In this document: in pieces, positions 15,160-22,655 of the stretch
Position numbering within the stretch: the first letter of the stretch is position 1
How the letters are laid out: every line of letters starts with the position of its first letter
NCBI GenBank assembly: GCA_947627805.1
Contig: CANQXB010000004.1
Coordinates: 1 to 34,448, forward strand
DNA length: 34,448 nt
Direction: 5' to 3'
Source of the DNA: an uncultured Bacilli bacterium
GTDB lineage: Bacteria > Bacillota_I > Bacilli_A > RF39 > UBA660
Translations under genes and position numbers: made by a program
The notes under the pieces: model-generated
Told to the model about the DNA's origin: nothing
The model's input: the letters and a program-made list of their open reading frames with translations, nothing else
Databases searched by the model: none

Positions 15160-16117
15160 AAACTTTCGCTTTAACTTTAATAGCCCCTTTATCACACTTA
15201 TTACCCCAGGCATCAATAAGTTCGCCATCTTTATAAACGCAAATTCGCTCGCAATTATTGGCACATCCTTTGCATTCAATACCTTTAGTTTCAAAAGTAA
15301 CATCTTCAATATTAAAATCAAAACTTACCTCGGGAGCTTTTTTAGATAGGATGGCTACTCCTAGAGCTCCCATTAAATGGGAATTAGGGTCCACGATAAT
15401 TTTTTCCCCAGTAGCTTCTTCAAAGGCTTTAATAACCCCGACATTTTTAGATACTCCGCCTTGGAAGACGATTGGCGCACTAATCTTTTTACCTTTACCA
15501 ACATTATTTAAATAGTTATTAACAACAGCCTTACAAAGTCCCGCAATTATATCTTCTTTTTTATGACCAATTTGGGCTTTATGAACTAAATCACTTTCAG
15601 CAAAAACGGTACAACGGGCCGCAATATTAGTGGGATTTTTACTCTTTAAAGCCATTTCGCCAAATTCTTCAACTTCAAGTCCCAATCTTTTCGATTGACT
15701 AGATAAAAATGAACCTGTTCCGGCAGCACATAAAGTATTCATAGCATAATCCGTCACGATACCATGGTCAATAATAATTATTTTGGAATCTTGGCCTCCA
15801 ATTTCAAAAATTGTATGGACATCAGGGTATAAAGATAAAGTTCCAATCGCATGAGCCGTTATTTCATTTTTAACAATGTTAGCTCCTAGGATGACCCCAA
15901 TTAATTTACGAGCTGACCCTGTCGTTCCTACTCCCACTACTTTATATTTTCTTTCATTAAATTGACCTTTTAAAATACTTATTAATCTTTTAACGGCTCC
16001 GATGGGGTCTCCTTCGGTCCAAATATATTCACTAGCCAAAATTTTATTATCTTCATCTATTATTATTCCTTTAGTAGATATTGATCCAATATCTACTCCC
16101 ATATAGGCTTTTTTCAT
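15158..16117 (-). CDS. 2-hydroxyacyl-CoA dehydratase-type activase (BadF/BadG/BcrA/BcrD family)
   Basis: 319 aa. An ASKHA-fold ATPase that drives an electron from its [4Fe-4S] cluster into a dehydratase-type partner (an archerase). Visible: phosphate loop GVDIGSISTKG (7-17), IGGQDSK (106-112), and the two cluster cysteines C130 (NTLCAAGTGSFL) and C169 (ARCTVFAESD), 39 residues apart as in HgdC. QGGVSKN (219-225) is the second nucleotide motif. The tail has an extra cluster, C282, C285, C289, C293 and C308, which may hold another metal centre. It overlaps the previous gene by 4 nt (ATGA) and is the last gene of the unit. The substrate is unknown; the family includes enzymes of 2-hydroxyacyl-CoA, benzoyl-CoA and double-cubane-cluster reductions. 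Confidence 0.9.
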   Translation of the reverse strand: MKKAYMGVDIGSISTKGIIIDEDNKILASEYIWTEGDPIGAVKRLISILKGQFNERKYKVVGVGTTGSARKLIGVILGANIVKNEITAHAIGTLSLYPDVHTIFEIGGQDSKIIIIDHGIVTDYAMNTLCAAGTGSFLSSQSKRLGLEVEEFGEMALKSKNPTNIAARCTVFAESDLVHKAQIGHKKEDIIAGLCKAVVNNYLNNVGKGKKISAPIVFQGGVSKNVGVIKAFEEATGEKIIVDPNSHLMGALGVAILSKKAPEVSFDFNIEDVTFETKGIECKGCANNCERICVYKDGELIDAWGNKCDKGAIKVKAKV

Positions 16118-17184
16118 TTTATCTTTTGCTCCTTTCGCATCATAATCATATCATAGAAAGCTTCAATTCGTGTATTTATTCCCACATCACTCGTTTGGGT
16201 ATCAAAACTAAAATAAATAATCGGTATCTTATAATCTTCACTAATTCTTTCTAAAACCGGCATGGTATCAATTTCCGGAGTACACCCAAAACTTTTAACA
16301 TGAATGATACCATCATAATTATCTTTCGCATAATCTAAAGCTTTTTTTATGGTATACATGGAAGTAGCTCCCATATCATATTTGGCATAATTTTTAATAC
16401 TTTGTTTAATTTCTTTTACATAATTATGAAAAATACTATTAGATACATTCATCCATCTTTCAATAATAATGCCTTTTTTAGCGAGTTCCTTCTCCATATA
16501 ATGATTACTATATTCATCCATTATCGTATAGTATTCCCCAACTATTCCTACTCTTAAAGGATTTTTCGGTTTGTTAATTTCAACTCTTTTAAGTTTACTC
16601 ATATAAAGTTTAGAAATTAAATTTAACTCTTTTTTATCATTAACTTCTTTTAAATCTTCTAAAAACTCTTTATGTAATTTATCAAAAGTACCATCAACAA
16701 CCTCAAAACCGACATTTTCTCTAATATAATCTTCGACTTTATCGATAACTTCAACCATTTTAACGGCAAGTAAGACCGCACTTGTTATTTTTTTTAAATT
16801 AACACTTGGTTTAATTTTTTTAAATTCTTCATAAAAAGTTAAAGGTTTCGAAAAATCAGCATTAGCCATATTAACAAATGTTACCTCATAACCTAAATCT
16901 TTTAAAATTTGTTCATGCAATTCTCCATAGTAATTAAGCCGACATGCTCCACCCACTTGAATTAAAGTATTGGCACCGGCTTCAATAGCTTCAATATAAC
17001 CTCCTAATTGATATTTAAAAGGAGTACAAACAAAATCAGGAGAGTATTTAGCTCCAATCTCTAAAGTCTTTTTCGTAATTGGTGGCGAATCAATATAATC
17101 AACTCCTAAGCCATTAACCATAATATGTCTTACCACAACATTATAAGAACCAAAGCGCGGAAAATTAACTTTTATCTTACTCAT
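16114..17184 (-). CDS. Dehydratase-like subunit with three cysteines (HgdB-like)
   Basis: 356 aa. It resembles the HgdB-like part of large 2-hydroxyacyl-CoA dehydratase/activase fusion proteins. It begins with VNFPRFGSY and has exactly three cysteines: C53 (FVCTPFKY), C81 (GGACRLNY) and C301 (SFGCTPE), a number that fits one [4Fe-4S] cluster with an open iron site, as in HgdA/HgdB. The C-terminal block from KSFGC to TRIEAFYDMI is related to the end of the 308-aa neighbour, so the two are distant paralogues and probably form a heterodimer. The start is the ATG at 17184, inside the end of the previous gene (8-nt overlap). The activase gene follows with a 4-nt overlap. Confidence 0.82.
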   Translation of the reverse strand: MSKIKVNFPRFGSYNVVVRHIMVNGLGVDYIDSPPITKKTLEIGAKYSPDFVCTPFKYQLGGYIEAIEAGANTLIQVGGACRLNYYGELHEQILKDLGYEVTFVNMANADFSKPLTFYEEFKKIKPSVNLKKITSAVLLAVKMVEVIDKVEDYIRENVGFEVVDGTFDKLHKEFLEDLKEVNDKKELNLISKLYMSKLKRVEINKPKNPLRVGIVGEYYTIMDEYSNHYMEKELAKKGIIIERWMNVSNSIFHNYVKEIKQSIKNYAKYDMGATSMYTIKKALDYAKDNYDGIIHVKSFGCTPEIDTMPVLERISEDYKIPIIYFSFDTQTSDVGINTRIEAFYDMIMMRKEQKIK

Positions 17185-18103
17185 GAATGCCACCTTCTTT
17201 TTGTAAATTTAAAATATCGACAAAACTTTCGAGTCTCGTTTCTAACCCGGCTGTTCCTTCTTGGCCATCTAATACTAAATTAATAATAGGTTTACCTTTT
17301 ATTTTTCTTATTATCATTTCATTAACTAAAGAATCTGGTCCACAAGGAAAAGAAGAGGCTAAAATAATTCCATCAATTTTATCAAAATATAAGGAAATAG
17401 CTCCAACTAATTCTTTATTAAAAGTCCAAGGCAAAGTAGCACTTATTTTTTTCGATTTTTCTTTAGCTTTTTTCTCATCAACTACACAAGCTAAAATTGG
17501 TTCACTACCCAAGTCTTTTAAAGTATCAATAATCGGTCTTCCGACATATTCATCATAAATATTATAAGGATGCGAAACAATTAATATTTTCAATTTATCA
17601 TTTTTAAGTAAATTATTTTGATTATTAATTTCAATCATTTTCGCGGTCTTTTCCGCTTGTTTTGCTATATAATAAGCCTTTAAGACTTGGACTTTTTTCT
17701 TACCTAAAAACTTTCCCATATTAAGAAAGGCTTTTAATTCAGTATCTTTATTTAAAATATCAATACTATAATATAATATTTTTAAATTCTTTTCTCTATA
17801 AATATTATTAATAACATCATAAATCGCTTGAAACTTTGAACAAACAATATCTTTATGAGCTCCTAAAGAAGCTACTCTTGGAATAAAAATATAATCACAT
17901 TTATCAATTAAATAATCCACATGCCCTGTAAATATTTTACTTGATAAGCATGATTCATCCATGGCATGCATTTCCCCTCTTTTTAAAATATCTTTATTAG
18001 TTTTAGGGCTTACAATATATTCAATTCCGAGTTCATCAAAAAATGTTTCCCATAAAACATGGTATTTATAATATAAAAAAGCTCTTGGTATTCCAATTTT
18101 CAT
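17177..18103 (-). CDS. DUF2229-type dehydratase-like subunit
   Basis: 308 aa. It starts with KIGIPRAFLYYKYHVLW, typical of the DUF2229 domain that lies between activase and HgdB-like parts in large fused activase proteins. Candidate cluster cysteines are C52 (DESCLSS), C88 (DIVCSKF) and C254 (SFPCGPDS); C69 and C206 are extra. The C-terminal part SFPCGPDS...ETRLESFVDIL parallels that of the next gene. GGTGAT precedes the ATG. It heads the three-gene cysteine-protein module and lies 33 nt after the DUF218 gene. In many clostridia these parts form one chain of about 1,400 aa; here they are separate. The reaction cannot be told from the sequence. Confidence 0.8.
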   Translation of the reverse strand: MKIGIPRAFLYYKYHVLWETFFDELGIEYIVSPKTNKDILKRGEMHAMDESCLSSKIFTGHVDYLIDKCDYIFIPRVASLGAHKDIVCSKFQAIYDVINNIYREKNLKILYYSIDILNKDTELKAFLNMGKFLGKKKVQVLKAYYIAKQAEKTAKMIEINNQNNLLKNDKLKILIVSHPYNIYDEYVGRPIIDTLKDLGSEPILACVVDEKKAKEKSKKISATLPWTFNKELVGAISLYFDKIDGIILASSFPCGPDSLVNEMIIRKIKGKPIINLVLDGQEGTAGLETRLESFVDILNLQKEGGIHE

Positions 18104-18136
18104 ACTATCACCACTTACTTATAATAACACAAAATC

Positions 18137-18706
18137 TTATAACTTTAAATCTCCTTTTTCAGTATACTTACTAATTCTTTCTAATTCCGCTAATACTCTT
18201 TTGCGGGAGTAAGCATCAGTAAACCAATTATCTTTTGTTATATCTCTTTCCACTCCCACAATATCTAATTTTTCAATGGGATAGTCCAAGTTATAAGCAC
18301 ACATCATGGCTCTTCTAGCTAATAAAGATTTACATACTAATAATATTTTTCGATAAATATTTATATCTTTTATATATTTTAAACTAAATAATAGATTTTC
18401 TTTAGTATTGGTAGCATTACACTCTAATAAACAAGGTATATTTAAATTATACTTTAAAAAATTTTGATAAATAATTTCTGCTTCTGTACTCTCTAAATCT
18501 TTATTTAAGCTTCCTTTTTTACCAGAAATAATTATAGTTGAAGAATTATCTACTTTATTAAATTTTACTAAATTACTTAAACATTCTGCTGTTTCTTCAT
18601 AAAAATTATTTCCTAAAACAATAACTAAATTATAAAAATCTAATTCTTCTATATCTTTTCCAATAAATATAAAATCAGTTATTTTTTCTATTGTATCATT
18701 TTGCAT
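18137..18706 (-). CDS. DUF218 (SanA/YdcF/ElyC-like) protein
   Basis: 189 aa. The order of motifs fits DUF218: NLVIVLGNNF (about 26-35), a second strand TIIISGKKG (57-65), STEAEIIYQNFLKYNLNIP (73-91), then ATNTKENLLFS and KILLVCKSLLARRAMMCA, corresponding to the family's S/T-N-T-x-E-N and VTs...RA blocks. There is no transmembrane helix, unlike SanA or ElyC, so this is a soluble cytosolic form. Family members are linked to envelope or nucleotide metabolism but lack a firm reaction. GGTGAT precedes the ATG; an extended -10 lies just upstream, and the activase module follows after 33 nt. Confidence 0.75.
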   Translation of the reverse strand: MQNDTIEKITDFIFIGKDIEELDFYNLVIVLGNNFYEETAECLSNLVKFNKVDNSSTIIISGKKGSLNKDLESTEAEIIYQNFLKYNLNIPCLLECNATNTKENLLFSLKYIKDINIYRKILLVCKSLLARRAMMCAYNLDYPIEKLDIVGVERDITKDNWFTDAYSRKRVLAELERISKYTEKGDLKL

Positions 18707-18725
18707 ATAATCACCAACATTTAAT

Positions 18726-18734
18726 ATATTAGCA
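18726..18734 (-). promoter_or_regulatory. Possible extended -10 before the DUF218 gene
   Basis: The - strand reads TGCTAATAT in the 43-nt gap after the ABC-F gene, about 20 nt before the ATG at 18706. It would let the DUF218/activase module be transcribed separately from the ABC-F gene. No -35 was seen. Confidence 0.35.
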
Positions 18735-18749
18735 TAATATTTCCTAATT

Positions 18750-20615
18750 TTAAATCTCCATTTTATTTATAATTTCTTCCCAAGTTTTATTTAAATCTTC
18801 TAATTCTTTAGTTAAATTAGCAATTTGTTCATTTACTTCTTGTAATTTTTTATTATTAGAATAAACTTCTTCATCATAAATTTTCATTTTTAACTCATTT
18901 AATTCTTTTTCATTTTTAGTTATTTCTTTCTCTACTTGTTTTAGTTCTTTATTTAAGTTATATGAATTTACTTTTACCTTTTCTTTTTTTAGTTTTTCCT
19001 TTTCTTCTTGAACTTCTCTTTTTTCTAAATATTCTTGATAACCATAAGGGTAGTATTTTACTTTATTAGATTCCAAAGCCAAAACACTAGTAGCTACTTT
19101 ATTCACTAAATACCTATCATGCGTGACAAAAATTAAAGTTCCAGGGTAATCTTTTAATATATCTTCTAAATGTTCTTTCCCAATAATGTCCATATGATTA
19201 GTGGGTTCATCTAAGATTAAAACATTCGGTTTATGATATAAAATTTTACATAATTGTAAGCGAACTTTTTCACCACCACTTAAAACATTTATCTTCTTAT
19301 CGACATCCGTATCTTTAAAGAGAAAAGAGCCTAAAGCTTTTCTCGCTTCTTCATAAGATAAATCAGATAGTTCGCTTCTAAATTCTTCAATAACCGTATT
19401 ATCATTACTTTGCATCGCCAGATTTTGGTCAAAATAGCCAATATTTAAATTAGTGCCATACAAAATATCCCCCTTTAAAGGTTTTATTAATCCCGCCATT
19501 GTTTTAATTAAAGTTGATTTACCAATCCCATTTTCGCCAATTATAGCTAGTTTTTCCCCTCTTAAGATTTCTAAATTTAAAGTAGCTAGTTCTTTATCAT
19601 AACCAATTGTTAAATCTTTTAAATTCATAACCATTTGACTAGATTTAGGTATTTCTTTTAAATTAGTTTGAAAAGTTTTTAAATCTTCTTTCCTTGGCTT
19701 TTCAATTAAATCCATTCTTTCAATTTGTTTTAATTTACTTAAGGCCATCTTCGCTTTAGTAGGCTTAAATCTAAATCTTTCATAGATACTTCTTAATCTT
19801 TTTATTTCTTTTTGTTGAAATTCATAATCTTTTAAAGTTTTTTCATATCTTAACTTTTTCTCTTTTTCATAATTACTATAATTACCTTTATATTTATAAG
19901 TTTTCCCATAATCTATTTCATAAACGGTATCGACTATATTATCTAAAAACATTCTATCATGCGAAACAATAATTAAAGTCTTAGGGTAATCTTTTAGGTA
20001 ATCTTCTAGGGCTTCAATTGTTTTAATATCTAAATGGTTAGTGGGCTCATCTAAAATTAATAAATCAGGTTTTGAAAGTAATAATTTAATAAAAGCAATT
20101 TTCGTTCTTTCTCCACCCGAAAACTCTTTTAGCATTTTTTCTTTATCTTCCTCATTAAAACCAAATTTTTTTAATAAAGATTCATATTCTTTTTGATAAG
20201 AATAACCACCTTGTAATTTATAGTTTTCTACTAGTTCCGTATATTCTTCGATAATCTTGGAAGAATTATTTGTATTCATTTCTTCGACTAAATTATTAAT
20301 TCTATTTTCCATATTTATTAAATCGCTAAATACTTTTTTAATTTCTTCAATTAAAGAAATATTTTCATTTGAAAATGTTATTTGTTCTAAATAACCAATT
20401 TTAAATTTACCCATAATGGTAACATTAAAATCATCTTCACCAAGACCTTTTTCTAACATCGAAGGATTAATGATGGCCCTTAAAAGAGTTGTTTTTCCGG
20501 CTCCATTTCTTCCGACAATGGCTATTTTATCATGGTCATTTATATCAATATTTATTTCTTCTAAAACCGTATTAATCCCTAAAGTTACGGCCCCATTTTT
20601 AATATTTATCTTCAT
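18750..20615 (-). CDS. ABC-F family ATPase
   Basis: 621 aa, two ABC domains in one chain without membrane segments, as in ribosome-binding ABC-F proteins (EttA/Uup/YkpA/antibiotic-resistance types). Domain 1: Walker A GRNGAGKT, signature FSGGERTKIA, Walker B LLILDEPTNHLD, switch His in VSHDR. A charged interdomain linker (about 240-310) holds the P-site tRNA interaction motif region. Domain 2: GENGIGKST, LSGGEKVRLQ, LILDEPTNHMD, VTHDR. A long C-terminal coiled coil (about 530-620) resembles Uup-like proteins. The second of two adjacent ATGs (20615) has better spacing (6 nt) from GAGG than the one at 20618. It begins directly after the stop of the HMUDK_hel gene, so the two are coupled. Whether it is a housekeeping translation factor or protects against a drug cannot be told. 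Confidence 0.9.
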   Translation of the reverse strand: MKINIKNGAVTLGINTVLEEINIDINDHDKIAIVGRNGAGKTTLLRAIINPSMLEKGLGEDDFNVTIMGKFKIGYLEQITFSNENISLIEEIKKVFSDLINMENRINNLVEEMNTNNSSKIIEEYTELVENYKLQGGYSYQKEYESLLKKFGFNEEDKEKMLKEFSGGERTKIAFIKLLLSKPDLLILDEPTNHLDIKTIEALEDYLKDYPKTLIIVSHDRMFLDNIVDTVYEIDYGKTYKYKGNYSNYEKEKKLRYEKTLKDYEFQQKEIKRLRSIYERFRFKPTKAKMALSKLKQIERMDLIEKPRKEDLKTFQTNLKEIPKSSQMVMNLKDLTIGYDKELATLNLEILRGEKLAIIGENGIGKSTLIKTMAGLIKPLKGDILYGTNLNIGYFDQNLAMQSNDNTVIEEFRSELSDLSYEEARKALGSFLFKDTDVDKKINVLSGGEKVRLQLCKILYHKPNVLILDEPTNHMDIIGKEHLEDILKDYPGTLIFVTHDRYLVNKVATSVLALESNKVKYYPYGYQEYLEKREVQEEKEKLKKEKVKVNSYNLNKELKQVEKEITKNEKELNELKMKIYDEEVYSNNKKLQEVNEQIANLTKELEDLNKTWEEIINKMEI

Positions 20616-20618
20616 CAT

Positions 20619-21563
20619 TTACCTCAAATTTACATGCCACTTTGGCGGGTACATATAATCTATCTTATCTTCTTTGGGAACATATTTCTTTTTAATCTTA
20701 ACGCGATTAGATTTTAAATTAGGTAACTTTACCCGACAATATTTATCAAGTTCACAAAAAATATTTTGGCAATCAATAAGTTCCAAAGGACGAGCACCTA
20801 TTCTTTTAAAATTAAGCCCTAATCTTTTAAATTCTTGCTCTTGATGTTCATACATATAACGAATAATATCTTCATAACTTAAACCATCTCTACTGGTAAA
20901 ACACTTTTTTATGCCTCTTATAGAACCAGGACCCGCTACCGTAAATTCATCTTCTCTAAAGTCCACTACTTCACTATAATTAATATCGGTTACTAATTGA
21001 TAAGCCATAAAATCACCTATTAAAGGGTAACTTCTTAAAATATTAAAAGCTTCTTCCATACTTTTACTTTTAATTATTTTATTTTGGACAAAATCTTCTA
21101 AAAACATTTTATGCAGTAAAGCTAAATGATTATCATGTTTATAGTTATAACCAAAAGCTTTATTTGCACAACTAATATAGGCATCATTATATAGTTTAAT
21201 TCCTTCATTCTTTGCTTTAGTTAAAACTTTAGAATATTCTTCCATTTTAAAATTTTCTAAAGTTAAATCTTTAAAATGACTTATTAATAATTCCCAAGTA
21301 CTTTCTTTATTAAATAATTTAAATAAAATAATTCGAAATAACATATCTTCATTACGATATTTCTTTCCATTATAAATGACATTTTTAAGTAAATATTGAC
21401 TAACTCTATCATTTACCCGATAACTATTACAAAATTTATATTCTTTTAAAATGGGGTCATCAGTCCAAGGGGACACCTCCCCTTTTAATTTTTTCCAAAA
21501 GATATTTTGTCTTTCACACGCAAAATACCAATATAAATTATAAACTTCCTCTCTTACTTTCAT
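20619..21563 (-). CDS. HMUDK_hel-family protein (helical domain of 5-hmdU DNA kinases)
   Basis: 314 aa. The N-terminus YWYFACERQNIFWKK followed by PWTDDPILKEYKFCNSYR (about 32-49) and NDRVSQYL is the signature that I associate with the HMUDK_hel/aGPT-pyrophosphorylase-like group known from phage thymine hypermodification. A second typical region is SMEEAFNILRSYPLIGDFMAYQLVTD and AGPGSIRGIKKCF, a helix-hairpin-helix-like part similar in feel to DNA glycosylases. There is no Walker A, so the kinase module of the phage proteins is absent. Cysteines near the C-terminus (ELIDCQNIFCELDKYCR) could bind metal. It lies 1 nt after the radical SAM gene and directly before the ABC-F gene. Action on a nucleotide or DNA base is likely from the family, but the reaction is unproven. 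Confidence 0.75.
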   Translation of the reverse strand: MKVREEVYNLYWYFACERQNIFWKKLKGEVSPWTDDPILKEYKFCNSYRVNDRVSQYLLKNVIYNGKKYRNEDMLFRIILFKLFNKESTWELLISHFKDLTLENFKMEEYSKVLTKAKNEGIKLYNDAYISCANKAFGYNYKHDNHLALLHKMFLEDFVQNKIIKSKSMEEAFNILRSYPLIGDFMAYQLVTDINYSEVVDFREDEFTVAGPGSIRGIKKCFTSRDGLSYEDIIRYMYEHQEQEFKRLGLNFKRIGARPLELIDCQNIFCELDKYCRVKLPNLKSNRVKIKKKYVPKEDKIDYMYPPKWHVNLR

Positions 21564-21564
21564 T

Positions 21565-22545
21565 TTACCTCATACATTTTGGGTCTTTTCCCTTTATTAT
21601 TCTTTTTAATGATTTATCATGACTAGCAATTATTTTTTGACCTAAACAACCACCCTTACAAATAGAATAATCGGCACATCCTTGACAACTAGTTTGAACC
21701 TCTCTTAAACTGGTAAAATAAGAAGAATTATATAATTCTAATAAACTATGTTCTTTAATATTACCACTTACTCCTAAATCTTTAAAATATTTAACCGAGT
21801 CACAAGGGTAAGCTACCCCATCAAAACCAATAATCATTATTTCATCCGCAATAACACAAGGACTATTCGAAATACCTAAAATATTCCAAGGTGAACCTAG
21901 TCTTATTTTATCTTGATATATATTACTTAAATAAAATTTCTTTAACTCTAAAAGTTCTTTCTTATTTAAATCCATATCCATAGTTCCTTTACCATGAGGA
22001 ACAAATCTTAAAATACTAATTTTATCAAAGTAAGGTTTATCTTTAAAAGTATCTATTGTATAATTTAAAACCTTACTAAAATTGTTAAAAGAATCTTTAC
22101 TTAAAGCATAATGAAAGCCTAACTTACCATTATTATCTTTAAAAACTTTATCAAAAAATTCTTCATTAGTATACAGGGATGGGTCTTCTTCTAAAGAAAG
22201 AGTATCAGAAAGAGAATAAATTATTTTATTTAAACCATCTTTAATTAAATGACGATATTTTCTTAGATTTTCTTTAGTTTTATAAGCAAAAGTATAAATG
22301 GTAGTTTTTAAATCTAAACTACTTGCTAAACTGATAAGTAAATCTAAATCTTTATACATTAAAGGTTCGCCACCCGTAAAAACAATACTTTCAGCCCCCA
22401 TTTCTTTTGCTTCAAAAATAATTCTAACCACATCATCAAAAGCAAGTTCCTTTATAAACTTTTTATCATTTGTGGCTCGACTAGAACAATGAAGGCAATT
22501 ACGCATACACCTGTTAGTTAATTCAATTTTGACTTCCTTTAACAT
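21565..22545 (-). CDS. Radical SAM/SPASM-like protein
   Basis: 326 aa. The radical SAM core has C13-x3-C17-x2-C20 (NRCMRNCLHC) binding the catalytic [4Fe-4S] cluster and the SAM motif TGGEP (57-61). The C-terminal part has the cysteines expected for SPASM/twitch auxiliary clusters: C230, C248, C287, C290, C296, C300 and C324. SPASM enzymes mostly modify peptides, but some act on nucleosides or small molecules. No precursor peptide gene is visible nearby. It is the first gene of a tight cassette with the HMUDK_hel protein (1-nt gap) and the ABC-F ATPase, so a shared nucleic-acid-related role is plausible. The ATG follows GGAGGG and is preceded by an extended -10. Confidence 0.9.
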   Translation of the reverse strand: MLKEVKIELTNRCMRNCLHCSSRATNDKKFIKELAFDDVVRIIFEAKEMGAESIVFTGGEPLMYKDLDLLISLASSLDLKTTIYTFAYKTKENLRKYRHLIKDGLNKIIYSLSDTLSLEEDPSLYTNEEFFDKVFKDNNGKLGFHYALSKDSFNNFSKVLNYTIDTFKDKPYFDKISILRFVPHGKGTMDMDLNKKELLELKKFYLSNIYQDKIRLGSPWNILGISNSPCVIADEIMIIGFDGVAYPCDSVKYFKDLGVSGNIKEHSLLELYNSSYFTSLREVQTSCQGCADYSICKGGCLGQKIIASHDKSLKRIIKGKDPKCMR

Positions 22546-22576
22546 AAAACCCTCCTAAAGATATTACTCTAAATAA

Positions 22577-22585
22577 ATTATATCA
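22577..22585 (-). promoter_or_regulatory. Extended -10 of the radical SAM operon
   Basis: The - strand reads TGATATAAT (TATAAT over 22582-22577). Start near 22570, about 25 nt before the ATG at 22545. It is back to back with the ABC exporter promoter. Confidence 0.6.
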
Positions 22586-22621
22586 TAACTTCTTCTTTTT
22601 GTTTATTTATTTTCTATTATT

Positions 22622-22630
22622 TGATAAAAT
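22622..22630 (+). promoter_or_regulatory. Extended -10 of the ABC exporter gene
   Basis: TGATAAAAT (TG at 22622-22623, TAAAAT at 22625-22630). Start near 22637, about 19 nt before the ATG at 22656; AGTAGGA lies between. Confidence 0.45.
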
Positions 22631-22655
22631 AACTTATAGAAAAGTAGGAAAATTT

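Noticed and set aside
15112..15321. Short - strand open frame overlapping the activase 3' end
   Set aside because: It overlaps the conserved activase C-terminus in another frame and would run through the terminator.
17187..17558. Open frame on the + strand opposite the DUF2229 gene (also 15258-15515 and 20416-20658)
   Set aside because: Antisense shadows of well-supported genes.
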